From: Opitutia bacterium
Lineage (GTDB): Bacteria > Verrucomicrobiota > Verrucomicrobiia > Opitutales > Opitutaceae
NCBI GenBank assembly: GCA_003157575.1
Contig: PMKA01000101.1
Coordinates: 29,042 to 35,818 of the forward strand
Direction of reading: 5' to 3'
Length of the DNA stretch: 6,777 nt
Shown here: positions 5,379 to 6,777 of the stretch, in pieces
How positions within the stretch are numbered: position 1 is the first letter of the stretch
Layout of the letters: the number at the start of each line of letters is the position of its first letter
Made by a program: the position numbers and the translations under genes
The notes under the pieces: generated by a model
Databases searched by the model: none
Seen by the model: the letters and a program-made list of their open reading frames with translations, nothing else
What the model was told of the DNA's origin: nothing

Positions 5379-6777
5379 TCACAGGGACGCGCGGACCTTC
5401 TGGATTTCCAGGCACTCGATGACATCGCCTTCCTTGTAGTCGTCGAAGCCGTCGATCCTGATGCCGCACTCCAGGCCGGCGCGCACGTCGTTGGCATCGT
5501 CCTTGAAGCGCCGGAGCGTGCCCACCTTTCCCTCGAACAGGGTCTCCTTGCCGCGGCGCACGCGCGCCGGGGCGTTGCGGGAGATCTTGCCCTCGGTGAC
5601 GAGACAGCCGGCGACGAACCCCTTCGAGACGGGGAAAAGCTGCCGGACTTCCGCGGCACCGAGCTTGACCTCGCGCAGATCGGGCTCGAGCAGGTCCGCC
5701 ATCATCTCGCGAACCTTGTCGCCCAGTTCATAGATGATCTCGAAGGTCTCGATCCGCACGCTGTGATGCTTGGCAAGGGGCGTGACGCCATTCTCCAGAC
5801 GGGTGTTGAAACCGACGACCACGGCGCCCGCGGCGCTGGCCATCAGGACATCGTTCTTGCCGATCAGGCCGACCTCGCCGGAGACGATCTCGAGCGACAC
5901 CTTCTGGCTCTTGATTCCATCCAGGATGTTGCGCACCGCCTCGATCGAACCGAAGACGTCGCATTTCAGCACGACGCGCAGGGTCTTCTGCTGCGACGCC
6001 GCGATTTCGGCGAAGAGCTTCTCGACCGACACCTCCTTCGGCTTGGAGTCCAGCGTCACGGTGACCTTGTTCAGGCGGTCCTGATGCTCCTCGGCCAGAC
6101 GTTCCGCTTCACGGGCGTTCTTCACCGCAAGGAACGTCGCGCCGCTGTCGGGCGTCCCCGACCAGCCGATGACCTTCACCGGCGTTGAGGGGGGCGCCTC
6201 CTTGACGGCCGCGCCCTGGTCGTCGAACATTGCACGCACGCGGGCAAAATTGGGACCGCACACGATTGCATCGCCTGTCCGCAGGGTGCCGCGCTGCACG
6301 ATGACGGTGGCGCTCGGCCCGCGGCCGACATCGATCTGCGATTCGATGATGACTCCTGAGGCATCCGCCTTCGGATTGGCCTTCAGCTCGAGCACATCGG
6401 CCTGCAGAAGAATGTAGTCCAGCAGCTCGGTGATGCCCTGATCCTTCACCGCCGCGGTGGGCACCGTGACGGTGTCGCCGCCCCATTCCTCCGGAGGAAT
6501 CCCGCGTTCCTGCATCTGGCCTTTGACGCGCTCGATATTCGCGCCCTTCATATCCATCTTGTTGACGGCGACGATGAGCGTGACCTTGGCATTCTGGATG
6601 TACTTCAACGCCTCGTCGGTCTGGGGCATGAAACCGTCGTCGGCGGCCACCACAAGCACTGCGATGTCCGTCACGTCGGCGCCGCGCGCCCGCATCTTGT
6701 TGAAGGCGGCGTGGCCCGGAGTGTCCAGGAAGGTGATCTTGCGGCCCTTGAATTCAACCTGATAGGCGCCGATGTGC
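5379..6777 (-). CDS. infB: Translation initiation factor IF-2, C-terminal part
   Basis: The frame runs open from the right edge to a TGA at 5379-5381, giving 465 residues; the start and N-terminal domains lie outside the window. IF-2 is the GTPase that brings initiator tRNA to the 30S subunit and promotes subunit joining. The fragment opens inside the G domain just after the switch I region: HIGAYQVEF, then the G3 motif DTPGH at 18-22 of the fragment and the G4 motif NKMD at 72-75. The domain II barrel follows (VGRGPSATVIVQRGTLRTGD), then the IF-2 core domain (VVLKCDVFGSIEAV) and the C-terminal fMet-tRNA-binding domain (FPVSKGFVAGCLVTEGKI), ending in GDVIECLEIQ. An internal Met at 6693-6695 is not a start, because conserved G-domain sequence continues before it. 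It is followed by rbfA on the same strand. Confidence 0.97.
   Translation of the reverse strand, partial: HIGAYQVEFKGRKITFLDTPGHAAFNKMRARGADVTDIAVLVVAADDGFMPQTDEALKYIQNAKVTLIVAVNKMDMKGANIERVKGQMQERGIPPEEWGGDTVTVPTAAVKDQGITELLDYILLQADVLELKANPKADASGVIIESQIDVGRGPSATVIVQRGTLRTGDAIVCGPNFARVRAMFDDQGAAVKEAPPSTPVKVIGWSGTPDSGATFLAVKNAREAERLAEEHQDRLNKVTVTLDSKPKEVSVEKLFAEIAASQQKTLRVVLKCDVFGSIEAVRNILDGIKSQKVSLEIVSGEVGLIGKNDVLMASAAGAVVVGFNTRLENGVTPLAKHHSVRIETFEIIYELGDKVREMMADLLEPDLREVKLGAAEVRQLFPVSKGFVAGCLVTEGKISRNAPARVRRGKETLFEGKVGTLRRFKDDANDVRAGLECGIRIDGFDDYKEGDVIECLEIQKVRASL

Overview
The window is chromosomal DNA from a high-GC bacterium. It joins the end of a conserved translation and RNA-turnover gene run to a small hemicellulose-degradation locus. 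The gene content (infB-rbfA-DHH phosphoesterase beside xylosidase/arabinosidase-type hydrolases, one carrying a fascin-like trefoil) and the weak Shine-Dalgarno sequences before most starts would suit a plant-polysaccharide-degrading Verrucomicrobiota, possibly Opitutaceae. That placement is an inference from protein style and not proven by the sequence.

Layout from left to right. Positions 1-558 (+) hold the C-terminal part of a GH39 beta-xylosidase-like enzyme whose catalytic region lies outside the window. Positions 559-859 are a gene-free gap between convergent genes, with two adjacent perfect stem-loops at 664-720. Everything from 860 to the right edge is on the minus strand. In transcription order this is infB (5' end cut by the window edge), rbfA, a NrnA-like DHH/DHHA1 phosphoesterase, a DUF2937-type membrane protein, and a secreted three-domain GH43 enzyme. 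Gaps between these genes are 81, 54, 145 and 93 bases.

InfB (translation initiation factor IF-2) and RbfA (30S maturation factor) are core ribosome functions. The DHH protein probably degrades nano-RNAs and/or pAp, a partner often found next to rbfA. DUF2937 is a small two-helix membrane protein of unknown role. The GH39 and GH43 enzymes converge on each other and would fit removal of xylose/arabinose units from xylan-type substrates, with the GH43 exported by an N-terminal signal peptide.

No RNA genes, CRISPR arrays, transposases or phage genes were seen. Most of the window is ordinary. The points most worth a second look are the double stem-loop in the convergent gap, the GH43-sandwich-trefoil architecture, and the uncharacterised DUF2937 protein between housekeeping and carbohydrate genes.
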